Below, piece after piece: positions 25,797 to 34,384 of a stretch of DNA of 64,000 bases. Both the position numbers and the translations under genes were made by a program. Under the pieces are notes generated by a model that saw only the letters and a program-made list of their open reading frames with translations, was not told the DNA's origin and did no database searches. Source of the stretch: Bacteroidia bacterium (GTDB lineage Bacteria; Bacteroidota; Bacteroidia; Palsa-965); NCBI GenBank assembly GCA_025454955.1, contig JALONL010000031.1:1-64000 (forward strand), given 5' to 3'. Within the stretch, counting starts at the first letter, position 1; every line of letters starts with the position of its first letter.

Positions 25797-26084
25797 TTAG
25801 TTTGTTTCATTGTTTTTCCAATTGTCACTCACTTTACCAGCAAAAAAGAAATAGACAGCCGGGATAAAACAGAGTAGTACGATATGATCTACACTTTCTC
25901 GCATTAAAACGGAAATAAAAAACCAAAACAATAATGGTATAACCATTAACCAATATATCTTCCAGCCTTGGGTTGGTTGCTCGTTGAGCACCCGAACCCT
26001 ATGAAAAATAAATGCAAGGACTAATTGCAATACCCCAATAAGGGGAAGAACAACGGCCAATAGAATAAACACTGTATTACTCAT
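25797..26084 (-). CDS. Small membrane protein, tandem paralog A (divergent)
   Basis: 95 residues. It keeps the paralog plan (IGVLQLVLAFIF, GWKIYWLM, LLCFIPAVYFFFAGKVSDNWKN) but is shorter and more diverged than B and C, so it represents the older split. It lies between the winged-helix regulator gene, 28 nt away, and paralog B, 9 nt away. Function unknown. Confidence 0.72.
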   Translation of the reverse strand: MSNTVFILLAVVLPLIGVLQLVLAFIFHRVRVLNEQPTQGWKIYWLMVIPLLFWFFISVLMRESVDHIVLLCFIPAVYFFFAGKVSDNWKNNETN

Positions 26085-26112
26085 GACTTTCCTGATATAT
26101 AATTCGAACTGC

Positions 26113-26412
26113 TTACCTCATTTCCCTCAGCATTGCTTCCAGTGCATCCAGGTGCGAACGAAAAGCTGCACGGCCTGCATCAGTAAGCAAATAGGAAGTG
26201 TTTGGTTTCTTGCCGATGAATTGTTTTTGTACTTCAATATAGTTTTCGCGTTCGAGTGCCGTGAGGTGGCTGGCCAGATTGCCATCGGTAAGATCGAGCA
26301 ACTCTTTGAGCCGGTTAAAGTCCACACGCTCGTTTACCGCCAGCACCGACATAATGCCGAGCCGCGAGCGGTTTTCAAACGCCTTGTTTAACTGATGCAG
26401 GTAATTGCTCAT
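26113..26412 (-). CDS. Winged-helix transcriptional regulator
   Basis: 99 residues forming one winged-helix domain of the short HTH type found in Bacteroidota next to membrane genes. RLGIMSVLAVNERVDFNRLKELL and DLTDGNLASHLTALE give helices 1-3, the latter the likely recognition helix, and YIEVQKQFIGKKPNTSYLLT the wing. No metal-binding cysteines, so ArsR-type metal sensing is unlikely. The ATG overlaps the stop of the membrane gene before it. An inverted repeat upstream of that gene is a candidate operator for autoregulation. Confidence 0.85.
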   Translation of the reverse strand: MSNYLHQLNKAFENRSRLGIMSVLAVNERVDFNRLKELLDLTDGNLASHLTALERENYIEVQKQFIGKKPNTSYLLTDAGRAAFRSHLDALEAMLREMR

Positions 26413-27086
26413 TGCTGCTTATTCCGTTCGTAACGGTAATACATCACCCCGCCATACACAATGTGCAGCACACCAAAACCCAATGCCCAGAGCAAAAGGC
26501 CATACACCGGAAACACCAGCCCGATAAGCCCCAGCCCGATCTGGCAGAGACCGAGGTACTGCACATCGTTAAACGTATATTTTGCTGCCGAAAACAGCCC
26601 TATGCCGTAAAACACCAGCGTGGCGGGCGCCAGCAGCGCAGCCTGGCCGTGCAGGAGGAGAAAAATGCAGAACAGACCGCCGGCGGCCAGCGGCACAAAC
26701 AACTGTACCAGCAAACGGCGTGAGGTTTCGTCCCACAGTTTCGCCCCTGCACGGCGCGCGCGGCGCCAGGTAAAATACGTGCCCGAAAGCAATGCACACA
26801 ACAGCACAAGCCCCGCATCGAGCAGCATAAACGAATAAAAATCCATCTCGCGCATTTTTTCCGCCAGGCGGATGGTATGATAATCGGCCCGGCTGTCGGG
26901 CCCGAATACTTCGAGTCCGAAAAAAAGATCTCCGCCCAGATACAGGTAAGCCGCCGCCGCTCCCGCAAGGGCAAACACACCTGCACAAACGCCCGAAAGC
27001 CCGCTCAGTGATACAAAGCGCGACGAGCGGTTCATCAGATCGCGGATCTCGCCGAGGGTGTCTAAATGCTGTTGTTTGGATGACAT
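26409..27086 (-). CDS. Polytopic membrane protein paired with winged-helix regulator
   Basis: 225 residues. A cytoplasmic N-terminus (SSKQQHLDTLGEIRDLMNRSSRF) leads into six hydrophobic segments (about 25-45, 90-108, 130-148, 150-170, 180-200, 202-215). Proteins of this kind are commonly encoded beside small winged-helix regulators in Bacteroidota, but their function is not known. The ATG at 27086 is chosen over an upstream TTG. First gene of the operon that runs to the diacylglycerol-kinase-family gene. Confidence 0.78.
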   Translation of the reverse strand: MSSKQQHLDTLGEIRDLMNRSSRFVSLSGLSGVCAGVFALAGAAAAYLYLGGDLFFGLEVFGPDSRADYHTIRLAEKMREMDFYSFMLLDAGLVLLCALLSGTYFTWRRARRAGAKLWDETSRRLLVQLFVPLAAGGLFCIFLLLHGQAALLAPATLVFYGIGLFSAAKYTFNDVQYLGLCQIGLGLIGLVFPVYGLLLWALGFGVLHIVYGGVMYYRYERNKQQ

Positions 27087-27092
27087 AGAAAG

Positions 27093-27111
27093 TACTTTGC
27101 GGTTCAAAGTA
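27093..27111. promoter_or_regulatory. Inverted repeat upstream of the membrane-protein operon
   Basis: TACTTTG and CAAAGTA, a perfect 7-bp inverted repeat with a 5-nt spacer, lies 6 nt before the first ATG of the operon. It fits a dimeric winged-helix operator, and the encoded regulator is the obvious candidate. Confidence 0.45.
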
Positions 27112-27182
27112 AAGAAAGAAAATCATTACCTGTCAAGCCTTTTTCGGTTTTTTAACAAAAAGAAAGGAAAATAAAATTCCGA

Positions 27183-29654
27183 TTATTGCTTCACCACCTG
27201 ATAAACCACACGCCGGTTTTCGGAAACAATATGCACTACATAATTGCCCGGCGGCCAGATACTGCAATTTACTTGGTTCAAACCCACAGCCAGTTCACGA
27301 CGCATCATCAGCCGGCCTTCCGCATCTATCACCTCGGCAAATACATTTACAGACTCTTTCACAAAAATCGTAAACACCTCACTCACCGGATTCGGAAACA
27401 CAATTGCCTCAGCAGCACCAGTCACCTCATCAATTCCCGCACACACATTTACATAAATCGTATCGGAAGCGCTGGCATTACAGCCGTTGGGGGCTGTATA
27501 GGTATATAAAACCGGAAAAATGCCGCTGCCCGAAATGGCGGGATAAAATGTATTTCCAAACACAGCGGTGCCCGATAAATTTCCCCCCGCAGGCTGATAC
27601 CCGCTCAGCAGCACAGGCGCATCCGAAGCACAGAATGTATCGCTGCCGGATAAGGATAAAGAAACCGCCGGAAGCTGATTCACATAAACAAAAACCGTAT
27701 CGGTAGCCGTGCAGCCATCGGCATTGCTGCCTGTTACCGTATAATATGTAGTTGAGTCAGGCGCAACAACCGCAGCAGCCGTGCTTGCTCCCGAAACAAT
27801 GGCATTGCCCGCCCAGCTATATGTTAATGCACCGCTTGCTGTAAGCAACAACTGACTGCCGCTGCAAATGGTAAAACCGGTTGCTGTTTCAACTGAAACA
27901 CTGCGCAGTGTATCAGCATACAAAGAAATGGTGGTGACACATCCGTTGGTATCTGTTCCGGTAATGAAATATGTTTGCGGAGCGGAAACAGAAAATGCCA
28001 TCATTGATCCTGACGAATCCAACGCATTTACTCCCCCCGGCGGACTTACCACATAAGCGGATGCGCCCGAAAACAATACCGTATCTGACGTATTCACGCA
28101 TAGCCGCAACGTGTCGGCGGAAGCGGTTACATTGGGAACAGCTGCAACACGCACAAAAAGAGTATCGGTGGTTGTGCAGCCTGCCGGTGAGAACGCAGTA
28201 ACAAAATAAGTGAGCGATTGACCGGCAATGCAAAGCATGGAATCATTTACGGCGGGATTAAGTGATATCAATCCGGCGGCGGTATTCCAGTTGTAAAAGT
28301 TGGTATCCGCTCCGCAGGATAGTAAGAGTGTATCGCCAAGACAACGCACCGGGTTTTGCGGCTCAAACTGAAGCTGCGGAAGCTGATTAACCACTACCGT
28401 AACCGTGCCCGATGAAGGACACACCGCCTGCGGATTGCCGGTAACAATGTACAGTGTGGTAGTGGCCGGTTGCACAACCTGAGTGGCACCCGGTGCATTC
28501 GTAAGCACACCTCCGTTCCATTCATATACATTAGCTCCGCTTGCGGTTAACGTGGCGCTTTGCCCGGCACAAATTGTTTGCGGCGATACATTTATACTGA
28601 GCGGAGTAACCGGCAGCGAGGCTACAAAAAACGAATTTGAAACGGTATCGCTGCACACACCGTCAATCAATGCCCTGAAATGCAATCCGGAGGAAAGATT
28701 GCAATACTGCGCCAGATTGGTGGTCAATCCCGGCAAGCTTGTCCACGTAATTAAATCGGGTGAAGCCTGCCATTGCAGATTTCCGTTCGCAAACGAAGCC
28801 AGCGAAAGTGTAAAGCAACTGTCTTCGCACACTGCACTCACCGAGGCCGAAGCAGCGCCCGCCTCCGGCGGCTGAATTACAGTAACGGAAAAGGTTTGCG
28901 GCGCAGGCGGATAACAGGTAAACGGCCCGCCTGCCACACTCACCGTAACCACACACGAAACAGTTGGCGTAAATGTAACTGCATTTCCCGTAGCCGGTAA
29001 ACCCGGCTGCGCCGGCACTGCCGACCAACTGAACTGCGGACTGCCGATGCTGCCGCACGTATTGGCCGATGATACAGTTGCTGAAACACTGAACGACTGT
29101 CCGAAACAAATTGTATCCGATGTACTCGCTGATAATAATGAGAACGAAGGATTAACCGGAATGCCCGGCGTTGTAATAATGGTTGCTGCTGTCCACGGAC
29201 CGGGGCCTCCGCCTGCTCCTGCCGCAAGCTCGCGCGAGCGAAGGATGTACATGGCTCCCGGACATAAATCGGTAAACGGAATATAGGTAGCAATGTAGGG
29301 TTCAAGTAAACAGTTATCATTCCAGACCGGAGGAATAGAATTATTAAGTAAACTGTGATACCACGGATAAATATTCCACACTGATGAAGACCACACAGGA
29401 GGATTACCCGAAAAATTTCCGGACGAAAAACAAATAATTTCCGTCTCCATCCAGTAAGGCCCGCAACCACAAACCGCCGGCGACGAATTGGCATTTATCG
29501 TAACGCCGTTGGGCCCGATAGTTACGAAATAATTCTGCAAAGCAGCACCCTGACAGGCTTCGGCAGGTTGTGCCGCAATGCTCAATAAAATGAACAGAAT
29601 AAATCTGAAGCAGTTTTTTCTCTTCAATTGTGTTTCAGTATTTGGAATTGCCAT
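27183..29654 (-). CDS. T9SS-secreted Ig-like repeat protein (paralog 2)
   Basis: 823 residues from the ATG that begins MAIPNTETQLKRKNC and a signal peptide; longer frames run into unsupported sequence. It shares the Cys-rich N-terminal domain of its neighbours (ACQGAALQNYFVTIGPNG, VCGCGPYWMETE, FTDLCPGAMYILRSREL) and then about seven Ig-like repeats with TTTLYIVTG-type cores. The last 80 residues (FPNPVSEVFTIFV to VVYQVVKQ) are a T9SS type A sorting domain. It is closest to the next gene on its right, with which it shares repeat order, so the pair arose by tandem duplication. Confidence 0.86.
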   Translation of the reverse strand: MAIPNTETQLKRKNCFRFILFILLSIAAQPAEACQGAALQNYFVTIGPNGVTINANSSPAVCGCGPYWMETEIICFSSGNFSGNPPVWSSSVWNIYPWYHSLLNNSIPPVWNDNCLLEPYIATYIPFTDLCPGAMYILRSRELAAGAGGGPGPWTAATIITTPGIPVNPSFSLLSASTSDTICFGQSFSVSATVSSANTCGSIGSPQFSWSAVPAQPGLPATGNAVTFTPTVSCVVTVSVAGGPFTCYPPAPQTFSVTVIQPPEAGAASASVSAVCEDSCFTLSLASFANGNLQWQASPDLITWTSLPGLTTNLAQYCNLSSGLHFRALIDGVCSDTVSNSFFVASLPVTPLSINVSPQTICAGQSATLTASGANVYEWNGGVLTNAPGATQVVQPATTTLYIVTGNPQAVCPSSGTVTVVVNQLPQLQFEPQNPVRCLGDTLLLSCGADTNFYNWNTAAGLISLNPAVNDSMLCIAGQSLTYFVTAFSPAGCTTTDTLFVRVAAVPNVTASADTLRLCVNTSDTVLFSGASAYVVSPPGGVNALDSSGSMMAFSVSAPQTYFITGTDTNGCVTTISLYADTLRSVSVETATGFTICSGSQLLLTASGALTYSWAGNAIVSGASTAAAVVAPDSTTYYTVTGSNADGCTATDTVFVYVNQLPAVSLSLSGSDTFCASDAPVLLSGYQPAGGNLSGTAVFGNTFYPAISGSGIFPVLYTYTAPNGCNASASDTIYVNVCAGIDEVTGAAEAIVFPNPVSEVFTIFVKESVNVFAEVIDAEGRLMMRRELAVGLNQVNCSIWPPGNYVVHIVSENRRVVYQVVKQ

Positions 29655-29779
29655 TATGAATATAGACAAATAACAGGAAACAAAACATGCCTGGGAACTG
29701 TACTTGCCGTTAGTGAGGGAATAATCCATTTTTAATAAATCGCAAACTGGTTTGTCCCGGCTACACATCAGCACCCATT

Positions 29780-29816
29780 AAAAAACAGGAATCCTGCACA
29801 CACAGAATTCCTGTTT
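29780..29816 (-). terminator. Terminator of paralog 3 gene
   Basis: AAACAGGAAT pairs with ATTCCTGTTT over 10 bp; on the minus strand the stem runs into TTTTTTAATGG. It lies 19 nt past the stop codon of the gene to its right. Confidence 0.7.
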
Positions 29817-29834
29817 CGCCAGAACTGCATCAAC

Positions 29835-32279
29835 TTAACGATGAACCAGTTTAAGCGTATGTGTTTGTCCGTTTTGCGAAACCTGCACCAGATAGGTGCC
29901 CGAAGCCCAGCGGCTGCAATCCACCTGTAATTCTGTCTGTACAAGGTTTCGGGTGAATACCAGCTTTCCGTCGGCGGTAAATACCTCGACAAATGCCGGA
30001 GCCGGATTTCCCAACCTGATGGTAAACATATCCTGCACAGGGTTGGGAAATACCACTACAGTATTCTGCAAAGAATTTTCCTGCACCGATACGCAGGTCA
30101 TTACCAGCATAGTATCGGCAGCCAGCGCAGTGCATCCGTTTGAATCGGTATAAGTGTAGGTAATGGAGTATGTGCCCGCGCCGGCAAAGCCTGGATCAAA
30201 CAAATTGCCGGTAACCGCAGTACCGCTGAATGTTCCGCCCGGCGGGGTAGCACCGGAGAGAAGATATGGCCCATCAGATTCGCAAATGGAATCGGGCCCG
30301 GCAAGGCTGAAACCAACTGCGGGAAGCGGATTTACCAACACCACAGCCGAATCGCTGCCCGAACATCCGTCGGCATCGGTGCCGGTTACTATGTAGGTGG
30401 TGGTGCTTACGGGCGAAACTAACGGCGTGGCGGTATTGCCTCCCGAAACTATGTCTGCGCCTGTCCACGAATAATTAAGTGCGCCCGCGGCCGAAAGCGT
30501 GAGGGTTTGTCCGGCACAAAGCGTATCACCGGGCGCGGCGGCCAGGGCAATGAGCGAATCGGCCTGCACGTAAATGCTTATCGAATCGGTGCAGCCGAGA
30601 GAGTCGGTGCCGGTTATCCAATAGGTTTGCGAAACGGCCGGCGAAAACTCCATGAGCGATCCGCCCGCATTAAGCAAACTCACGCCCGACTGCGGCGAGA
30701 CACTGTACTGCACCGCACCGCTGAACAAAAGTGTATCGGGCGTTCCCGCACACACACGCAGCGAATCGGTGGTGGAAGTAATTGCAGGTGCCGGCAATAC
30801 ATTTACCTGATAAAAGCCGGTCACACTGCAACCCGCCGGTGAAACAGCAGTAACCTGATAAGTGGTCGAACCATTGGGCGTGCAAAGCATTGAGTCGTTT
30901 ATGCCCGGACTGAGCGAAGTGAGTGTATTACCAATGTTCCAGCTATACACATTCGTATCGGAACCGCAGGTAAATACAAACGACGAACCCGCACACACCT
31001 GCGGAGCAGCGGGCGAAAACACCAGTTGCGGCACCTGATTGACCTGCACCGTAATGGTTTGCACCGAAGGACAAGCCGAAGCTGGATTTCCGGTTACAGT
31101 GTAGGTGGTGGTTACCGCAGGCGAAACAGTTTGTGAAGAGCCTCCGGCATTTACCAGATTTCCTCCATTCCACGAATAGGAACTTGCACCGGTTGCCGAA
31201 AGTGTGAGCGTTTGTCCCACACAAACCGAGGGCGAACCCGGCGAAATAGTTAACGGTGCCACCGGAGTTACATTTACCGTAACCACATTGGAAACGGCCG
31301 TATTGCAACTACCCGTTACCTGCGCCCTGAAATAACTCAGGTTATTTACCGGACAATGCACATACGAGGCCGTGGTGGCACCGGGAATAGCTGTCCACGT
31401 AATTCCGTTGGGCGAAATTTCCCACTGTACCACGCCCTGCACATTAAACGTGGCCAGCAAAGGCACGCATCCGCCCTGACACACCGACGATGGTGCCGCG
31501 GCAACCACCGTTTGCACCGGGTTACCCACAAACAGCGTTGAAGTATCGGTAATAGACGGATAGCAGAAAACCGTATTATCTGAAGCCGTTACAAATACCG
31601 AACATGAGGAAACAGGAGTAAATGTAAGGTTGGGGCCGGTAAACGGCGTACCGGGCTGCTGCGGAATGGTAGTCCACACAAAAGACGGATTGGCCGAATT
31701 GAGACAGGTATTATTGGAGGTAATGCTAGCCGAGTAACTCACCTGTTGTCCGATACAAATTGAATCGGACGATACCGTTACGTTTAACACACTGGTGGCG
31801 GGAATACCGGGCGTGGTAAAAGTAAACGGAGTAGTCCACGGCCCCGGCGATCCTCCTGCCCCGCAGGGATTTTCGCGCGAGCGGAGTTGATAGGTAGCTC
31901 CCGGACATAACGCCGTGAATGGAATGATTGTGGGAAAATAAGGTTCATTCACACAGTTATCGGGCCAGTTCGGAGGATTATAATTGGGCACATTAAGTAT
32001 GGCATGATACCAGGGCGGAGAGTTCCAGATATTGGCCGCATTCCACGCCGGAGGATTACCGGTAAAGACAGACGAACCGAGGCAGCGTATTTCAGTTTCG
32101 AGGTAATAAGGGCCGCATCCGCAGGAAGCCTGATTGGATTCGCCGTTTATTACCACATCCTGCGGGCCTACAGCAACTACATAATTTACCAATGGCAGTC
32201 CGTGACAGGCTTTTACCTCGAATCGTGATAATAGGAGAAGAAGGAGAACAACGCATGTTCTCAGGGAGAAGTGTTTCAT
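29835..32279 (-). CDS. T9SS-secreted Ig-like repeat protein (paralog 3)
   Basis: 814 residues with a signal peptide (MKHFSLRTCVVLLLLLLSRFEV) and the shared N-terminal domain (ACHGLPLVNYVVAVGPQ, SCGCGPYYLETE, TALCPGATYQLRSRE, ending TFTTPG). About seven Ig-like repeats follow, most with V-S-P-x-x-T-T-T-Y-x-V-T-G. The C-terminal 75 residues (FPNPVQDMFTIRL to HTLKLVHR) are T9SS type A. Length, repeat order and tail match paralog 2 closely, while paralog 1 has more repeats and a type B end. Confidence 0.87.
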   Translation of the reverse strand: MKHFSLRTCVVLLLLLLSRFEVKACHGLPLVNYVVAVGPQDVVINGESNQASCGCGPYYLETEIRCLGSSVFTGNPPAWNAANIWNSPPWYHAILNVPNYNPPNWPDNCVNEPYFPTIIPFTALCPGATYQLRSRENPCGAGGSPGPWTTPFTFTTPGIPATSVLNVTVSSDSICIGQQVSYSASITSNNTCLNSANPSFVWTTIPQQPGTPFTGPNLTFTPVSSCSVFVTASDNTVFCYPSITDTSTLFVGNPVQTVVAAAPSSVCQGGCVPLLATFNVQGVVQWEISPNGITWTAIPGATTASYVHCPVNNLSYFRAQVTGSCNTAVSNVVTVNVTPVAPLTISPGSPSVCVGQTLTLSATGASSYSWNGGNLVNAGGSSQTVSPAVTTTYTVTGNPASACPSVQTITVQVNQVPQLVFSPAAPQVCAGSSFVFTCGSDTNVYSWNIGNTLTSLSPGINDSMLCTPNGSTTYQVTAVSPAGCSVTGFYQVNVLPAPAITSTTDSLRVCAGTPDTLLFSGAVQYSVSPQSGVSLLNAGGSLMEFSPAVSQTYWITGTDSLGCTDSISIYVQADSLIALAAAPGDTLCAGQTLTLSAAGALNYSWTGADIVSGGNTATPLVSPVSTTTYIVTGTDADGCSGSDSAVVLVNPLPAVGFSLAGPDSICESDGPYLLSGATPPGGTFSGTAVTGNLFDPGFAGAGTYSITYTYTDSNGCTALAADTMLVMTCVSVQENSLQNTVVVFPNPVQDMFTIRLGNPAPAFVEVFTADGKLVFTRNLVQTELQVDCSRWASGTYLVQVSQNGQTHTLKLVHR

Positions 32280-32439
32280 GGGGTTTTGTATAAATGTTTG
32301 CCGGGCTAATTTATTCCAATTAGGTTACGAAGTAAAAAACCCATCAATGAATTGTTTCTCAAAAAAGGAAATTCACTTCGAATAAATTTGGCTAAGAATT
32401 CTATCACTACCGGAATAATTCAAATCAACCGGCACTGCT

Positions 32440-32447
32440 TACCTTTG
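32440..32447 (+). promoter_or_regulatory. -7 element before the 172-residue membrane protein gene
   Basis: TACCTTTG, a full TAnnTTTG match, ends 4 nt before the ATG. Confidence 0.45.
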
Positions 32448-32451
32448 TTTC

Positions 32452-32970
32452 ATGAACATGCCCGTTTCTCTTCACGACCTCAGCAGCAGCGATAAGGATA
32501 AGCTGCTTTCCATTACCCGCAGCCAGATGATAAAAGCGGCAGTAATGTACCTTCCGGTATTTCTGCTGGTGGGCGGCGCGGTAATATGGGTAAACAACCG
32601 TCCGCTTTCGCTGGGTTTGCAAGATGAAAATGTGCGCAGCGTAATTAGTCTGGTGGGTGTGGTGTTGTCGTTGCTGGCGTTGAGGCTGTTTGCCAATTAT
32701 GTCATTGCGCATACCAAAGCCTCCAAAAGCTGGCAAAAGAAAATTGTTCGCGGCGAAATTACCGGAATGAAAGGCCGCAAGGTTTATTGTGCCGGACAGG
32801 AGTTTGAAGTACCTTCTTCGCAGGCCGCCACACTTAAACCGGGCGATGAAATTATTGCCGAAATCACCGTATCGGGCAATCATCTTCTTTCGCTGCAGAA
32901 AACCTCCACACAAGCCACCACTGCCCCACCCGATCAGCCGGCCGAAAGCGCCGCCGAAGAAGCTAAGTAA
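32452..32970 (+). CDS. Two-span membrane protein of unknown function
   Basis: 172 residues with two hydrophobic segments (about 29-47 and 63-82). A soluble C-terminal domain of about 60 residues (GMKGRKVYCAGQEFEVPS, LKPGDEIIAEITVSGNHLL) looks like a small beta barrel, and a Pro/Ala/Glu-rich tail ends the chain. No family recognised. A second ATG two codons on is an alternative start. It converges with the acyltransferase gene, 6 nt away. Confidence 0.7.
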   Translation: MNMPVSLHDLSSSDKDKLLSITRSQMIKAAVMYLPVFLLVGGAVIWVNNRPLSLGLQDENVRSVISLVGVVLSLLALRLFANYVIAHTKASKSWQKKIVRGEITGMKGRKVYCAGQEFEVPSSQAATLKPGDEIIAEITVSGNHLLSLQKTSTQATTAPPDQPAESAAEEAK

Positions 32971-32976
32971 AAACTT

Positions 32977-34329
32977 CTATTGCTGCTGTGTTTTGCTGCG
33001 GTACCAGGCTTCGGCCTGTTCGAGTTGGGAAATGAGTTCTTCGCGCTGGCGGATGAGTTCAAGAATAAGCACCCGACGACGTTTAAAGAGGCTTCCCAGC
33101 AAACTGCGTTTAAACAAACTGCGTATGCGCAGGTGATAGTACCACGCAAACAGTCCCGCCGGAACAGCCATCACCACAATGCCTGCAGCCAGCCAGCCGT
33201 TTTTCCACACGGTATATGTGAGCACTGCCAGCAACACATACCAGATCAGAAACAGCAATGCCCCGGTTACCGCGCCCACTGCGCCCTGAAATTCGCGCTG
33301 TTTCACGAGTGTTTGCGAGAGCCGGTGTGCAATAAAAAACGGCACAATGTTGAGCAGCAAACCGCACACGTAAAACGGAAAACCCGCCAGCATCGCCAGC
33401 AACTGCACAAAGCGGTGATGAATGGGTTTTACTTCCGAACTGCGCAATGCCCTGTCGCTTAATCCCAATGCTTCGAGTTTCCAGAAATAGCTGCTCATGC
33501 CGCTGCGCAGTTCGTCGAGGCGGGCATTGTCGTGTGTGCGAAACCATTGTACCACGGCCGCAATGCGCTGTGTGAGCCTGAATTCGTGGGGTGCCGAATC
33601 GGGAGGAAGATTTCGTTTGCGGCGGAGTTCATCGCCATGCAGGCGTTCTACCTGTTTTACCAAACGATCATCTTCATCGTTTTCGATGTGAATAATTTGT
33701 GCTTCGAGGCGGCGGCGAATTTCTTCGGTGAGGGCATCGGCGGCGGCAAATTTATCGGTTTGCCATTGTGCGGTATAATTGCTCACGGCAATGGGCTCGG
33801 CCACCTGTATAAGTACGTTGCGGCCAAAGCTGTGCGGATCGTCGTAGTTAAGTCCCACGGCCAGCACCTGAATATTGAGTGTGTAATTGTTGGCTTCTTC
33901 GGCACCCAATACAATGCGTGCGGCACCGGTTTTGAGTTCGCGCAGTTTGCGTTCGGTAATGCTTATTCCTTCGGGGAAAATAAGAATGGCGGCACCTTTG
34001 GCCAATTGCTCGTAGCATTTTACAAACGTTTCTTCGTTGCGGTGTGTTTGCGAAGGATCGTCCTGTTTGCGGTAAATGGGAATCATGTTGAGCCGCGGCA
34101 GGAGCCATTGTGCAAACTTTGTTTTAAACGCCACGGCTTTGGCCAGAAAATGCACACGCCTGCCCAGCAGCGCCGCAATTACCATCGGGTCGAGCAAGGC
34201 ACCGGGATGGTTGGCGCAAATAAGCAGCGGGCCCTGCGGCGGAATGCGTTCGCGGTTGTGTACCACTGCTTCGCGGAAGAATATGCGGAAAGTGATGCGG
34301 AAGAGAATCCAGAAGAGGCTGTAAAGCAT
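32977..34329 (-). CDS. 1-acyl-glycerol-phosphate-type acyltransferase (PlsC superfamily)
   Basis: 450-residue membrane acyltransferase. The catalytic block is NHPGALLDP with His41 and Asp47, an HX5D spacing common in Bacteroidota members rather than the classical HX4D. A glycerol-phosphate-binding FPEGISI motif appears near 117-123, and family-typical regions continue to about 220. The C-terminal part has three or four hydrophobic segments (about 315-400) and a basic coiled tail. It probably acylates lysophospholipids or related lipids, though length and extra membrane region mean the acceptor is uncertain. Confidence 0.85.
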   Translation of the reverse strand: MLYSLFWILFRITFRIFFREAVVHNRERIPPQGPLLICANHPGALLDPMVIAALLGRRVHFLAKAVAFKTKFAQWLLPRLNMIPIYRKQDDPSQTHRNEETFVKCYEQLAKGAAILIFPEGISITERKLRELKTGAARIVLGAEEANNYTLNIQVLAVGLNYDDPHSFGRNVLIQVAEPIAVSNYTAQWQTDKFAAADALTEEIRRRLEAQIIHIENDEDDRLVKQVERLHGDELRRKRNLPPDSAPHEFRLTQRIAAVVQWFRTHDNARLDELRSGMSSYFWKLEALGLSDRALRSSEVKPIHHRFVQLLAMLAGFPFYVCGLLLNIVPFFIAHRLSQTLVKQREFQGAVGAVTGALLFLIWYVLLAVLTYTVWKNGWLAAGIVVMAVPAGLFAWYYHLRIRSLFKRSLLGSLFKRRRVLILELIRQREELISQLEQAEAWYRSKTQQQ

Positions 34330-34384
34330 GAATGCAGAAGTTATTATGCTTTTTTACTGGCCGATGCTTACGCATCAACTTAAA

